DNA of 64,000 bases from positions 1 to 64,000 of the forward strand of contig JAJEFE010000095.1 in NCBI GenBank assembly GCA_022820625.1, given 5' to 3'. Source of the stretch: Gammaproteobacteria bacterium (GTDB lineage: Bacteria; Pseudomonadota; Gammaproteobacteria; Steroidobacterales; Rariloculaceae). Numbering within the stretch: the stretch's first letter is position 1; the number at the start of each line of letters is the position of its first letter. A program made the position numbers and the translations under genes. Below the pieces are notes generated by a model. The model did not search any database, was not told the origin of the DNA, and saw only the letters and a program-made list of their open reading frames with translations. Below are positions 1 through 8,809 of the stretch, piece by piece.

Positions 1-348
1 CGTTCCCATTTGAGCGGAACCCAGGGGCCTTTTCAACCGAACGAGCCGACTTGGCGCCTCATCATGCCCTCGAAGAACGAATCGCGGCTCCATCCAAGAC
101 ATCGGCGGCGGCCAAAAAACGCCACAACGCAAGTGCCTCCAGATTAACTTTTGTAGCAACAATCGGCGCTTTTACGCTATCCTTCGGCACCGGGCACGCG
201 ACCGGAAGGTGATGTATTGGTACTCGAAAGCCACCCGGTTGGCATTTCGACAGTAAAAGTACCCGAAATACCGGGTCTGCGGCACAATATAAAGTTCACT
301 AAAGCGAATTAAGATCATTTAGGAATCCCAGGGATTTGAGGAGTGGGC
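1..348. other. Non-coding leader upstream of the TonB operon
   Basis: No gene is convincing here on either strand. The last 110 bases are more AT-rich than the surroundings and must hold the promoter of the following operon, but I see no clean -35/-10 pair. A short inverted repeat (ACCCG/CGGGT, about 260-276) is present and could be chance. I see no Fur-like box, although TonB systems are often iron-regulated. Confidence 0.5.
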
Positions 349-1119
349 ATGAGAGCGAAACGTAGCGCGGCGCTGCTGTTCGGCACGCTTGGCGTGTTTC
401 TCGCGGCGAATATGGCCGCGGGTCAGGGAGTGGATCGGCTTATCGAGGCCGAAGGGCTCCGGATTCAGCAGGCGCAGGCCTCGCAGGACGAGATCGATGG
501 CATCGTCTCCGAAACCCGGGCGCTGGCCGAGGAATATCGGGCGGTGCTGAAGGAAGTGGAGGGCCTCGAGGTCTACAACACCCTGCTGGACCGGCAGATC
601 GAGGACCAGGAGACCGAGCTTTCCAACCTCAGGACGTCCATTGACGAAGTGCAGGTGATCGAACGGCAGATATTGCCCCTGTTGACGCGGATGGTTGACG
701 GGCTGGAGCAATTCGTCGCGCTGGATGTTCCGTTCCTGCTTGAGGAGCGCATGGGACGCGTGGCACGAAACAGGGAACTTCTGGAACAGGCCAACGTGAC
801 CGCCGCGGAGAAATTCCGTGTGGTCATGGAAGCCTGGCAGATCGAGAACGACTACGCGCGGACGATCTCCACCTACACGGATGAAGTGAATATCGACGGC
901 GTCGCCAGGGAAGTCGACGTGTTGCAGATCGGTCGGATCGCGCTGCTGTACCAGACGCCGGATGGCGCCCTGTCCGGCGCGTGGGACCAACGAGTGCGCC
1001 AGTGGGTCCCGGTTGGCAATGAGTACCGCAACTCGATACGCCAGGGAATCAGCCTGGCGCTGAACCAGTTGGCGCCGACATTGCTGCTCCTGCCAATGAC
1101 CCCGCCGGAGGAAGGCTGA
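349..1119 (+). CDS. DUF3450 family periplasmic protein of a TonB2-type operon
   Basis: 256-residue protein with an N-terminal signal peptide (RSAALLFGTLGVFLAANMAAG) followed by an almost wholly helical, Glu/Gln-rich coiled-coil region (about 30-115). DUF3450 proteins are regularly the first gene of TonB2/TtpC clusters and are thought to sit in the periplasm. The ATG at 349 is preferred because GAGGAG lies at 338-343; an in-frame GTG at 343 overlaps that site. The stop overlaps the next start by one base (TGATG), indicating translational coupling to the TtpC-like gene. The molecular role of the family is not established. Confidence 0.85.
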   Translation: MRAKRSAALLFGTLGVFLAANMAAGQGVDRLIEAEGLRIQQAQASQDEIDGIVSETRALAEEYRAVLKEVEGLEVYNTLLDRQIEDQETELSNLRTSIDEVQVIERQILPLLTRMVDGLEQFVALDVPFLLEERMGRVARNRELLEQANVTAAEKFRVVMEAWQIENDYARTISTYTDEVNIDGVAREVDVLQIGRIALLYQTPDGALSGAWDQRVRQWVPVGNEYRNSIRQGISLALNQLAPTLLLLPMTPPEEG

Positions 1120-2501
1120 TGAATATCCAGAGACTATTGATTCCGGCGGCCGTGCTTGCAGTCGTGTGCACCGCCCCCCCCGTCAAGGCGCAGGACGACG
1201 AGGTCCGCAGTCTTGACGAACTCCTCGAGCTTGTTGAGATCGCCGGAGGCCGGGACGCGGCAGCGGAGGCGGCGAGGATTGCGGAATTCGAGCAGAGCCA
1301 GGCGAACCAGCAGCAGCTTCTGAACGATGCGAATGCCCGTAGAGCCGCCGAGGAAGCCCGTAGCGCGCAGCTGGAGACGACATTCGAGGAGAACGAGCTG
1401 CTGATCGTGGACGTAACCGAACAGCTCAACGCGCGCCTGGGTTCGCTGCGCGAGTTGTTCGGCGTGCTCCAGCAGGTGGCCGGGGATGCCCGGGGGCTGT
1501 TCGAGGCGTCCCTGACCAACATCGAATACCCGGAGCGTTCACAGTTTCTGACCGACCTGGCGGCGAAGATGGGTTCCGGCAGCCAACTGGCGTCCATCGA
1601 GGAAATCGAACGGCTGTGGTTCGAACTGCAGCGCGAAGCGACGGAACTGGGCAAAGTCAAGCGCCTCCCGGAATTCCAGGTGATCGCCGCCAACGGCGAT
1701 ATCCTCAACGAGGACATCGTGCGCGTCGGCCCATTCAACATATTGGCCGACGGCCGTTACCTGGAACGCGACCCGGAGACCAATTCGGTGAGCGAGCTCC
1801 AGCGCCAACCCGAGCAGGGGCGGTTCACGGGCAGCACGTCGGCAATGCTTGGCGCCGGGCCCGGTGACGATTTCGTGAGGTTTGGCCTCGACCCGACGTC
1901 GGGACAGATTCTCGGGCTGCTGGTGAGGGAGCCAAGTTTTCAGGAACGGCTTCAGCAGGGCGGTATCGTGGGTTACATCATCATCACCCTCGGCATATTC
2001 GGCGTGTTGCTGTCCATCGAGCGCATCATCAGCCTGGGTATCGCGGGCAGAAAGGTGAAGGCTCAGCTCAAGAGCGAGACGGCGAGCGACAAGAATGCGC
2101 TTGGACGCGTTCTGCAGGCCTACGAGAGCAACAGGGAAGTGGATACGGAAACGCTGGAACTGAAGCTCGGCGAAGCGATTCTCAAGGAAGTTCCCCCCTT
2201 GCAGCGGGGAATTCTCATCATCAAGGTGATTTCGGTCGTTGCGCCGCTGTTGGGTCTGCTGGGAACCGTTACCGGAATGATCAATACGTTCCAGGCGATT
2301 ACCCTGTTCGGCACCGGCGATCCGACGAGAATGGCCGGTGGTATTTCCCAGGCGCTCGTCACGACGCAACTGGGGCTCTACGTAGCCGTCCCGACCGTGC
2401 TGTTGCATACGGTCGTCAGCGGCCGCAGCCGCGGGATCATCCAGGTCCTGCAGGAACAGGCCGCCGGGATCGTCGCGGAGCAGTCCGAAAGAGCGCACTG
2501 A
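1119..2501 (+). CDS. ttpC: TtpC-like MotA/TolQ/ExbB proton-channel family protein (long form)
   Basis: 460 residues, more than twice the length of ordinary ExbB. A signal peptide is followed by a long periplasmic coiled coil (about 30-120) and a periplasmic domain. The C-terminal 170 residues form an ExbB/TolQ domain with three membrane segments, including GIVGYIIITLGIFGVLLSIE and the conserved LLGLLGTVTGMI motif. This architecture matches TtpC, the extra inner-membrane component of the Vibrio TonB2 system, which is required for energy transfer to outer-membrane receptors. It lies between the DUF3450 gene and exbB, as in Vibrio. The function is assigned by family and gene order. Confidence 0.87.
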   Translation: MNIQRLLIPAAVLAVVCTAPPVKAQDDEVRSLDELLELVEIAGGRDAAAEAARIAEFEQSQANQQQLLNDANARRAAEEARSAQLETTFEENELLIVDVTEQLNARLGSLRELFGVLQQVAGDARGLFEASLTNIEYPERSQFLTDLAAKMGSGSQLASIEEIERLWFELQREATELGKVKRLPEFQVIAANGDILNEDIVRVGPFNILADGRYLERDPETNSVSELQRQPEQGRFTGSTSAMLGAGPGDDFVRFGLDPTSGQILGLLVREPSFQERLQQGGIVGYIIITLGIFGVLLSIERIISLGIAGRKVKAQLKSETASDKNALGRVLQAYESNREVDTETLELKLGEAILKEVPPLQRGILIIKVISVVAPLLGLLGTVTGMINTFQAITLFGTGDPTRMAGGISQALVTTQLGLYVAVPTVLLHTVVSGRSRGIIQVLQEQAAGIVAEQSERAH

Positions 2502-2502
2502 G

Positions 2503-3030
2503 ATGCAAGCGCTGGTTGACGCCTACATTGCCATCCGGGACTTTCTTGAACTGGGAGGACCGGTTCTGCGGATGATAGGCGTGGTGATCCTGGTCATGTG
2601 GATTCTCATTCTCGAGCGGCTCATTTTCTTCCGGACCGGCCTCAGAACCCTTCGCAAGGAGGCGTTCGACGCCTGGGAGAGCCGCAGCGAGCGAAGATCC
2701 TGGCATGCGCACCAGATCAGGACAGCGATGATTTCCAAGGTGTCCGAAGCCGCCAATGCCGGCCTGCCCATGATCCAGACTCTCGTCGCGCTGTGCCCGC
2801 TCATGGGCCTGTTGGGTACCGTGACCGGAATGATCGCCGTGTTCGAAGTCATGGCGGTTTCCGGTACCGGTAACCCGCGTTCCATGGCTTCCGGCGTCTC
2901 CATGGCGACCATTCCCACAATGGCCGGGATGGTGGGCGCGCTTTCCGGGGTGTTTCTGGTCACCGTTCTCTCGCGTACCGCCAAACGCAGCGTCCAGAAA
3001 CTCGAAGACGGGATGACGATGGATCATTAG
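2503..3030 (+). CDS. exbB: Biopolymer transport protein ExbB
   Basis: 175-residue inner-membrane protein of the MotA/TolQ/ExbB family. It has three predicted membrane segments (about 18-38, 85-110, 130-152) and the family signature LMGLLGTVTGMIAVFEVM in the second. With ExbD it forms the proton-driven stator that energises TonB. Its C-terminal motif GLLGTVTGMI is nearly the same as that of the TtpC-like gene just upstream, as expected for paralogous channel subunits. The start lies 1 base after the upstream stop; a 69-base gap then separates it from the exbD genes. Confidence 0.9.
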   Translation: MQALVDAYIAIRDFLELGGPVLRMIGVVILVMWILILERLIFFRTGLRTLRKEAFDAWESRSERRSWHAHQIRTAMISKVSEAANAGLPMIQTLVALCPLMGLLGTVTGMIAVFEVMAVSGTGNPRSMASGVSMATIPTMAGMVGALSGVFLVTVLSRTAKRSVQKLEDGMTMDH

Positions 3031-3040
3031 CAGGGCGGGG

Positions 3041-3070
3041 TTGCATATACCTAGAAACGTGAGGTATAGT
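3041..3070 (+). promoter_or_regulatory. Candidate internal promoter with overlapping inverted repeat
   Basis: In the exbB-exbD gap there is TTGCAT (3041-3046), an 18-base spacer and TATAGT (3065-3070), a plausible sigma-70 promoter. A perfect 7-bp inverted repeat, TATACCT (3046-3052) and AGGTATA (3062-3068), covers the spacer and -10 box. It could be an operator or an mRNA hairpin. If active, exbD-exbD-tonB-TPR could be expressed apart from the first three genes. Confidence 0.5.
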
Positions 3071-3099
3071 CACGGGCATGCGCAAGTGAGTGAGGAAAA

Positions 3100-3513
3100 G
3101 TGAAAAAACACATTACGAACATCAGGGTCGAGAACGAAGAAAATGAAATCAATCTCACGCCCATGCTGGACGTTGTGTTCATCATGCTGATCTTCTTCAT
3201 CGTCACCGCGAGCTTCCTGCGGGAGGCCGGCCTGGACACGAACCGGCCGGACCAGGATCAGCCCGTTACAACCCAGAACGAGGAAGGGGCGATTCTGGTC
3301 ATCATCGACGATACCGACGACATCTGGATCGATAACCGGATCATCGATCCCAGGGCGGTTCGCCCCAACATCCAGCGGCTCCACGCCGAGAACCCCGAAA
3401 GGCCCGTCGTCGTGCAGGTCGCCAGTTCATCCCGCGCCGAGACGCTCGTTACAGTGATGGACGCATCCCGGCAGGCGGATGTGTACGACATTTCCATTGC
3501 CGAGGCGCCGTGA
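3100..3513 (+). CDS. exbD: Biopolymer transport protein ExbD (first copy)
   Basis: 137 residues: a short cytoplasmic tail, one membrane segment (about 22-42) and a periplasmic domain. The segment begins EINLTPMLDVV; its Asp is the proton-carrying residue of ExbD/TolR proteins. The start is GTG at 3100, preceded by GAGGAAAA. It partners ExbB and TonB. A second exbD follows at once; the membrane segments of the two copies are identical while their periplasmic halves differ strongly. Confidence 0.9.
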   Translation: MKKHITNIRVENEENEINLTPMLDVVFIMLIFFIVTASFLREAGLDTNRPDQDQPVTTQNEEGAILVIIDDTDDIWIDNRIIDPRAVRPNIQRLHAENPERPVVVQVASSSRAETLVTVMDASRQADVYDISIAEAP

Positions 3514-3554
3514 GCACCGGATTGAATCGACCGTTTTTGAAGGAGCAGTAAGCC

Positions 3555-3962
3555 ATGCGCGATTCCGTTTCCGAGTCAATGGCCGAAGAAGAAGCCGAAA
3601 TCAATCTCACGCCCATGCTGGATGTGGTTTTCATCATGCTGATCTTCTTCATCGTCACCGCCGTTTTCGTGAAGGAACCGGGAATTCTGGTGGAACGGCC
3701 CGAGGCCGTTACCGCCGAGATTCCCGACGGTGGCTCGATCTTTATCGCGGTCAGCGGAAGCAACGAATATTGGATCGACCAACGCAACGTCGACCTGGCG
3801 GGATTGAAGCCGATCGTCGAACGCATGCACAGGGAGACTCCGGAAGGGGGCGTGGTTATCCAGGCGGATAACGAGGCTCAGAATGAATACGTCATCGCAG
3901 CGATGGATCTCGCCAAGGAAGTTGGCATTGACGAGGTGACCCTGGCGGCGGTGGTACCATAG
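3555..3962 (+). CDS. exbD: Biopolymer transport protein ExbD (second, tandem copy)
   Basis: 135-residue ExbD paralog with the same EINLTPMLDVV proton-site motif at about residue 16 and a periplasmic domain ending in a beta-strand-rich region. An AAGGAGCAG ribosome site lies before the ATG. A 65-base stretch (3597-3661) matches 3145-3209 in the first copy with only three, all silent, differences, whereas the remainder is diverged. Two ExbD proteins suggest a heteromeric stator or alternative partners. The annotation is firm; the reason for the duplication is unknown. Confidence 0.9.
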   Translation: MRDSVSESMAEEEAEINLTPMLDVVFIMLIFFIVTAVFVKEPGILVERPEAVTAEIPDGGSIFIAVSGSNEYWIDQRNVDLAGLKPIVERMHRETPEGGVVIQADNEAQNEYVIAAMDLAKEVGIDEVTLAAVVP

Positions 3963-4056
3963 TGGATTGTAGAGAAACTACCGGTGATGCGGATGTCGTT
4001 GCGCCGGTGAGCTCCGAGGAGCGTCTGAACCAGGATTGTACAGTGGAGGAGATGTC

Positions 4057-4656
4057 ATGATCGCCCGATATTTAACCGCCGTGGCCGTCGGTGGCGGCGT
4101 CACGTTCGGCCTGTTGTTCATCATGCAATTGCTGATTGCGACCGGCGAGGAAGCAGTCACCGATGCCGAGCGCTTCAGAATGGATGAATTCGTACGAGTG
4201 GAACGCAACGAAATCATCGAGACCAAGAAGCAGAAGCCCGAGAAGCCGCCCGAGCCGGAAATTCCGCCGGACATGCCCGAGCCGCAGAACCAGAACCAGT
4301 TCGACAACTCGATGGCTGTCTCCGTGACCGCCCCGAGCACCCAGGTTAATCTCAATGTATCAGGGGTCGGTTTCGGGGTCAGCGATGGCGAATACCTGCC
4401 CATCGTCAAGGTCGCGCCGGTGTATCCCTCGAGGGCGCTTTCCCGGGGGCTCGAAGGTTATGTGATCGTGGAGTTCACGGTCACCCAGACCGGAGCCACA
4501 AAGGACGTGGTTGTCGTGGAGTCCACCAGCAGCCTGTTTGAACGCGCGGCAGTGGACGCCGCCTACAAGTTCAAGTACAAGCCCCGCGTCATCGACGGGG
4601 TTGCTGTAGAAGTGCCCGGAGTCCGAAACAAGATCACCTTCGAGATCACCCAGTAG
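4057..4656 (+). CDS. tonB: TonB family energy-transducing protein
   Basis: 199 residues. An N-terminal membrane anchor (about 3-27) is followed by a short Pro/Glu/Lys-rich periplasmic spacer (KQKPEKPPEPEIPPDMPEPQ) and a C-terminal TonB domain containing YPSRALSRGLEGYVIVEFTV. The small size and short spacer are typical of TonB2-type proteins rather than classic TonB1. GGAGGAG at 4045-4051 fixes the ATG at 4057; an in-frame TTG at 4036 has no ribosome site. It would carry energy from ExbB/ExbD/TtpC to outer-membrane receptors such as the one encoded at 49335-51989. Confidence 0.9.
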   Translation: MIARYLTAVAVGGGVTFGLLFIMQLLIATGEEAVTDAERFRMDEFVRVERNEIIETKKQKPEKPPEPEIPPDMPEPQNQNQFDNSMAVSVTAPSTQVNLNVSGVGFGVSDGEYLPIVKVAPVYPSRALSRGLEGYVIVEFTVTQTGATKDVVVVESTSSLFERAAVDAAYKFKYKPRVIDGVAVEVPGVRNKITFEITQ

Positions 4657-4671
4657 AGGAGGGTCCCTTTC

Positions 4672-5985
4672 ATGCGTGGCACTCAAGTTCTACTGCCCCT
4701 GGCGGCGGCCGCATTCGCAGCGGTGCTGGCGGCTCCCGCGGCCTTTTCCCAGGGAATGGGCGGCATGCAAGGCGGGGAGGAAAGCTCCGCTGCGAACGCC
4801 CAGACCCGCCGCACACCGGCAATGAGGGAAAGGGTCTACACGCGGCTTGCGGAAGCGCAGGAATGCGCCGAGATGGACGACATCGAGTGCGCCCAGCAAC
4901 GACTGGCCCAGGTGCGCGAGATGGATGACCTGAACAGTTATGAAACGGCGCAGATGTGGAATTTCTACGCGTTCATCTACTTTGGCCAGGACAACTATCG
5001 GGAAGCCATCCGCGCCTATGAAATGGTGCTGCAGCAGCCCGAACTGCCGTTGGGCATGGAAACCACCACCATGTACACGCTGTGCCAGCTCTACTTCCAG
5101 CAGGAGCGTTACGAAGATTCGCTGGCGATGCTGGACCGCTGGTTTGCCGTCTCGGAGGATCCTGGAGCCGAACCGTACGTTCTGAGAGCCCAGATCTTCT
5201 ATTCCCTGCAGCGGTACCGGGAGGGTATCGAACCGGTCCGCACAGCCATTCAGATCAATCAGGAGCTGGGGCGAGAACCGCAGGAAAACTGGTATCGGTT
5301 GCTGAACGTCTTCTATTACGAGTTGGAGGACTACCTGAACGTCATCGACGTGCTCCGGACCATGATCGAGATATGGCCCAAGCAGGAATATTTCGTTCAG
5401 CTTTCGGCCATGTATGGACAGGAAGGCGACGACAACGCCCAACTGGCTCTCTATCAGGTGGCCCACGAAGCCGGATGGCTGACCCGAAGCAACGAGCTTG
5501 TCCAGATGGCGCAGCTGCTTCTGCAGGCGGATGTTCCCGTCCAGGCCGCGAAGATCATCCAGGCAGGGTTGGAGGATGGCACGATCGAATCCAACGAGCG
5601 CAACTGGCGATTGCTGGCCCAGTCGTGGCAGCTCGCCCAGGACGACCCGCAAGCCGTGCCGGCGCTGACGCGGGCCGCCGGCCTGGCCGAGGACGGTACC
5701 CTTGACGTCAGCCTGGCGCAGTCCTACCAGAATCTCTACGAATGGGAGTCCTGCGTGGACGCGGCCCGTGAAGGCATCAGAAAGGGCGACCTGCGCCGCG
5801 AGGACCAAGCCTACATGATACTTGGCGCCTGCCTGTTCGAGCAGAAGGAATACACTGCGGCTCGCAATGCGTTCGAAGAAGCTGCCGAAGACGAACGCAG
5901 CCGTGGCAATGCCCGGAGCTGGATCCAGTACGTCAATTCCGAGCAGTCCAGAGACGAAGAACTGGCGGCCGCGCTGGCACGTTAG
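4672..5985 (+). CDS. TPR repeat protein of the TonB2 operon
   Basis: 437 residues with a signal peptide (cleavage near AAFSQG), then a Gly/Met-rich linker and repeated tetratricopeptide helices from about residue 40 to the end (for example around LAEAQECAEMDD, YFGQDNYREAIRAYEMVL, LCQLYFQQERYEDSLAMLDR). A periplasmic TPR protein closes TonB2/TtpC operons in Vibrio and relatives, where it probably scaffolds the complex. GAGGAGGG lies just before the ATG. It is the last gene before a strong terminator. Confidence 0.85.
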   Translation: MRGTQVLLPLAAAAFAAVLAAPAAFSQGMGGMQGGEESSAANAQTRRTPAMRERVYTRLAEAQECAEMDDIECAQQRLAQVREMDDLNSYETAQMWNFYAFIYFGQDNYREAIRAYEMVLQQPELPLGMETTTMYTLCQLYFQQERYEDSLAMLDRWFAVSEDPGAEPYVLRAQIFYSLQRYREGIEPVRTAIQINQELGREPQENWYRLLNVFYYELEDYLNVIDVLRTMIEIWPKQEYFVQLSAMYGQEGDDNAQLALYQVAHEAGWLTRSNELVQMAQLLLQADVPVQAAKIIQAGLEDGTIESNERNWRLLAQSWQLAQDDPQAVPALTRAAGLAEDGTLDVSLAQSYQNLYEWESCVDAAREGIRKGDLRREDQAYMILGACLFEQKEYTAARNAFEEAAEDERSRGNARSWIQYVNSEQSRDEELAAALAR

Positions 5986-6011
5986 ACTGAACTGCGGCAA
6001 ATCCACGAATG

Positions 6012-6036
6012 ACCGCCCGCGACTTCCGCGGGCGGT
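6012..6036 (+). terminator. Rho-independent terminator of the TonB operon
   Basis: A perfect 10-bp stem, ACCGCCCGCG (6012-6021) and CGCGGGCGGT (6027-6036), encloses the 5-base loop ACTTC and is followed by TTAACATT. It starts 26 bases after the TPR gene stop. The T-tract is short, so termination may be partial. Confidence 0.75.
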
Positions 6037-6063
6037 TTAACATTGAACAGGAGTTCCCTGACC

Positions 6064-6549
6064 ATGGCTATCAGCGTAGGCGACCCGGTACCCGAGGGCA
6101 CACTCACCAAAATGAGCGAAGGGGGACCCGAGCCTGTCTCTACGGATGCTCTCTTCAAGGGCAGGAAAGTGGTGTTTTTTGCTGTCCCGGGCGCCTTCAC
6201 GCCCACCTGTGCGATCAAGCACCTGCCTGGCTTTCAGCGCGACGCGGACGCCATCAGGAACAGCGGCGTGGATACGATTGCCTGCATGGCGGTCAATGAC
6301 GTGTTCGTCATGGACGCATGGGCGCAATCGGCCGGCACGGGAGATGACGTACTCATGCTTGCCGATGGCAATGGTGACTATGCGGCCGCACTGGGCCTGT
6401 CCTGGGATCTTTCGGGGCTTGGGCTCGGTACGCGTAGTCAGCGATTTTCCATGATTGTGGACGATGGCGTCGTCACCCACCTGAACGTGGAAGTGCCGGG
6501 AGAATTCAGTATCAGCGCCTCGAACACGATTCTCGATCAACTGGGCTGA
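6064..6549 (+). CDS. Peroxiredoxin, Prx5-type
   Basis: 161 residues covering a whole Prx5/redoxin fold. The peroxidatic cysteine is in PGAFTPTC (about residue 48), the hallmark of this class. These are cytoplasmic thiol peroxidases that reduce H2O2 and alkyl hydroperoxides using glutathione or thioredoxin. The ATG at 6064 has CAGGAG at 6049-6054. It lies just after the TonB-operon terminator and before the sulfurtransferase gene, so the pair may form a thiol-related unit. Confidence 0.9.
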   Translation: MAISVGDPVPEGTLTKMSEGGPEPVSTDALFKGRKVVFFAVPGAFTPTCAIKHLPGFQRDADAIRNSGVDTIACMAVNDVFVMDAWAQSAGTGDDVLMLADGNGDYAAALGLSWDLSGLGLGTRSQRFSMIVDDGVVTHLNVEVPGEFSISASNTILDQLG

Positions 6550-6583
6550 ACCCGGATCACCGGCCGCCAGGGAAGGCGCGTCC

Positions 6584-7429
6584 ATGGCGTCGCCGCTGAT
6601 CTCTTCGACCGCGCTGTCGAAACGGCTGGGTGATTCAGCCTGGATTGTCGTCGACTGCCGATTCGAACTGACCGACCCCGACGCAGGTCGTGCCGCGTAT
6701 CGGCGCGGCCACATCCCGGGCGCCCGTTACGCGCACCTGGACAACGATCTCGCCAGCGTTCCCGGCCCGGCCGATGGCCGCCATCCATTGCCCCGGGTAG
6801 AGGACTTTACGGCCGCGCTCGGCGCGTGGGGGATTTCCGATGCCAGCCATGTCGTCGTTTATGACGACATGTCGGGAGCCATTGCGGCGCGGCTGTGGTG
6901 GATGTTGCGTTGGATAGGGCACCGTACCGTGTATGTCCTCGATGGTGGCCTGAAGGCGTGGGAGGCCGCCGGGTTACCATTGGATCAGGAACTTCCCGCT
7001 GTACGCGCCGTGGAGTACGTCGCACGCGACGTGCGCCGTGACTGGGTTGTCTCAACCGATCAGGTTCAGTTGGAACTGGCTAATGGCGCAAGACTCGTGG
7101 ACGCGCGCGCGCCGGAGCGCTTTCAGGGTCTCAGCGAACCGATAGACGCCGTCGCCGGCCACATCTTGGGCGCCATCAACTGGCCGTTTTCCGAGACGCT
7201 GCGGCCCGATGGAAGAATGCGCCCCGCCGACGAACTCCACGCGCGCCTCAAGCACGTCGCGGATCAACCCGGAAGATTCATCGCCATGTGCGGGTCCGGG
7301 GTGACCGCATGTCATCTGCTCCTTGCCGTTAACGCGGCCGGTCTGGGAGACGGCCGCGTCTACATCGGTTCCTGGAGCGAGTGGATACGCGATCCCGAGC
7401 GGCCGATCGCCACCGGAACGGCGTCCTGA
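6584..7429 (+). CDS. sseA: Sulfurtransferase (thiosulfate / 3-mercaptopyruvate type)
   Basis: 281 residues with two rhodanese domains (about 8-125 and 155-275), the usual length. The catalytic loop CGSGVTACH (Cys near residue 230) and the C-terminal motif YIGSWSEW are characteristic of the SseA/TST family, which moves sulfane sulfur from thiosulfate or 3-mercaptopyruvate to cyanide or thiols. CGSGVTA fits mercaptopyruvate sulfurtransferase somewhat better than thiosulfate sulfurtransferase; the substrate is not settled. Confidence 0.88.
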   Translation: MASPLISSTALSKRLGDSAWIVVDCRFELTDPDAGRAAYRRGHIPGARYAHLDNDLASVPGPADGRHPLPRVEDFTAALGAWGISDASHVVVYDDMSGAIAARLWWMLRWIGHRTVYVLDGGLKAWEAAGLPLDQELPAVRAVEYVARDVRRDWVVSTDQVQLELANGARLVDARAPERFQGLSEPIDAVAGHILGAINWPFSETLRPDGRMRPADELHARLKHVADQPGRFIAMCGSGVTACHLLLAVNAAGLGDGRVYIGSWSEWIRDPERPIATGTAS

Positions 7430-7546
7430 CGCGGCAGTCGGGGGCCAAACCGTCAGGATTTTTGCAGAAATTCAGACACGTTTCAGTTGGCGTTTCGCGC
7501 TCGATGTGTTAAAGCACTACTCGTCAGTCACCGACGGGGTCATGTT

Positions 7547-8797
7547 GTGCCGCATTCCTCCAGAATATCGCCCAGCCGAGCGCTCAGGTCCGTACGTTAT
7601 GAAATCCGCGGCCGCCTGGCGCGGCGAGCGCTGGAACTGGAGCGGCAGGGCTACGAAATCCTGTCGCTGAATATCGGCAATCCCGGCATGTTCGGCTTCC
7701 GGACCCCGGAGACCATGCGCCTTGCGATGATCGAGAACCTGGGTTCCAGCGAGGCGTACTGCGGGCAGAAGGGTATCTTTCCGGCTCGCGAAGCTGTGGT
7801 CATGCGTCAGCAAAGCCGCGGCGTCATGGACACGACCGCCGAGGAGGTGTTCATCGGCAACGGCGTCAGCGAACTCATCGATCTGACGCTCCGGGCATTG
7901 CTCAACCCCGGCGACGAGGTACTGATTCCCAGCCCGGACTATCCGCTGTGGACCGCCGCAACCGTACTCAACGGCGGAAAAGCAATCTATTACCCCTGCC
8001 GGGAACAAAACGGCTATGCGCCAGACCCCGACGAAGTGGAAAAGCTGGTCACTGCCAGAACCCGGGCTGTCGTCATCATCAATCCCAACAATCCAACCGG
8101 GGCTGTATACAGCAGGGAATGTCTGACCCGCCTGGCCGGGATCGCGAAGAAAAACGACCTGTTGATACTCGCCGACGAGATCTACGACCAGATGATCTAC
8201 GGCGATGCGGAGTTCGTGCCCATGGCGACACTGTGCCCGGAGTCGCTCTGTGCGACGTTCAGTGGACTTTCCAAGGTGTACAGGGCATGCGGATACCGGG
8301 TGGGGTGGGTGGCCTTCAGCGGCGCCCTGGACCGATCCAGCGAATTGCTCGAGGCGATGGACCTGTTGGCCGCACTGCGCCTGTGCAGCAACGTACCGGG
8401 CCAATGGGCCGTGCAAACCGCCCTGGGCGGCTATCAGAGCATTCGCAAGCTGTGCTCCGGGGACGGACGGCTTTACCAGTCTCGCCAGGCCGTGATCTCG
8501 GCTGTAGACGAAAGCAAGTATCTCACCCTGGCTCCCCCGGACGGCGCCATGTATGCATTCATCGGCGTCGACACCCGCCAATTCCCGGGCTTCGATGACG
8601 AATCGTTCTGCATGGAATTGCTGGAGCAGCAACACGTGCTGGTCGCGCCCGGCTCAAGTTTCAATACGGGCTACCGGGATCACTTCAGAATCACCACACT
8701 CGCGGATGAAGATACGATCGAGGAGGTGTTCTGGCGCATCGACAATGTCCTGCAGCAGATGGCCAACCGTCCACCGATGCTGGAGTCCGCCAGATAA
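7547..8797 (+). CDS. alaA: Alanine-type PLP-dependent aminotransferase (AlaA-like)
   Basis: 416 residues of a fold-type I class I/II aminotransferase. It has LNIGNPGMFGF near the N terminus, IGNGVSELIDL, IINPNNPTGAVY, LADEIYD, and the PLP-lysine motif SGLSKVYRACGYRVGW. These segments closely match E. coli AlaA, which transfers amino groups from glutamate to pyruvate. The reading frame is open upstream to 7487, but a GTG at 7547 gives an N terminus that aligns with AlaA (ending in VRYEIRG), so I prefer it. The gene stands between sseA and the nuclease pair with no obvious link. Confidence 0.85.
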   Translation: MPHSSRISPSRALRSVRYEIRGRLARRALELERQGYEILSLNIGNPGMFGFRTPETMRLAMIENLGSSEAYCGQKGIFPAREAVVMRQQSRGVMDTTAEEVFIGNGVSELIDLTLRALLNPGDEVLIPSPDYPLWTAATVLNGGKAIYYPCREQNGYAPDPDEVEKLVTARTRAVVIINPNNPTGAVYSRECLTRLAGIAKKNDLLILADEIYDQMIYGDAEFVPMATLCPESLCATFSGLSKVYRACGYRVGWVAFSGALDRSSELLEAMDLLAALRLCSNVPGQWAVQTALGGYQSIRKLCSGDGRLYQSRQAVISAVDESKYLTLAPPDGAMYAFIGVDTRQFPGFDDESFCMELLEQQHVLVAPGSSFNTGYRDHFRITTLADEDTIEEVFWRIDNVLQQMANRPPMLESAR

Positions 8798-8809
8798 TCG
8801 ACTGATCGC

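Noticed and set aside
260-276. Short inverted repeat ACCCG/CGGGT in the first leader region
   Set aside because: Five base pairs in GC-rich DNA is likely by chance, and no promoter alignment supports it.
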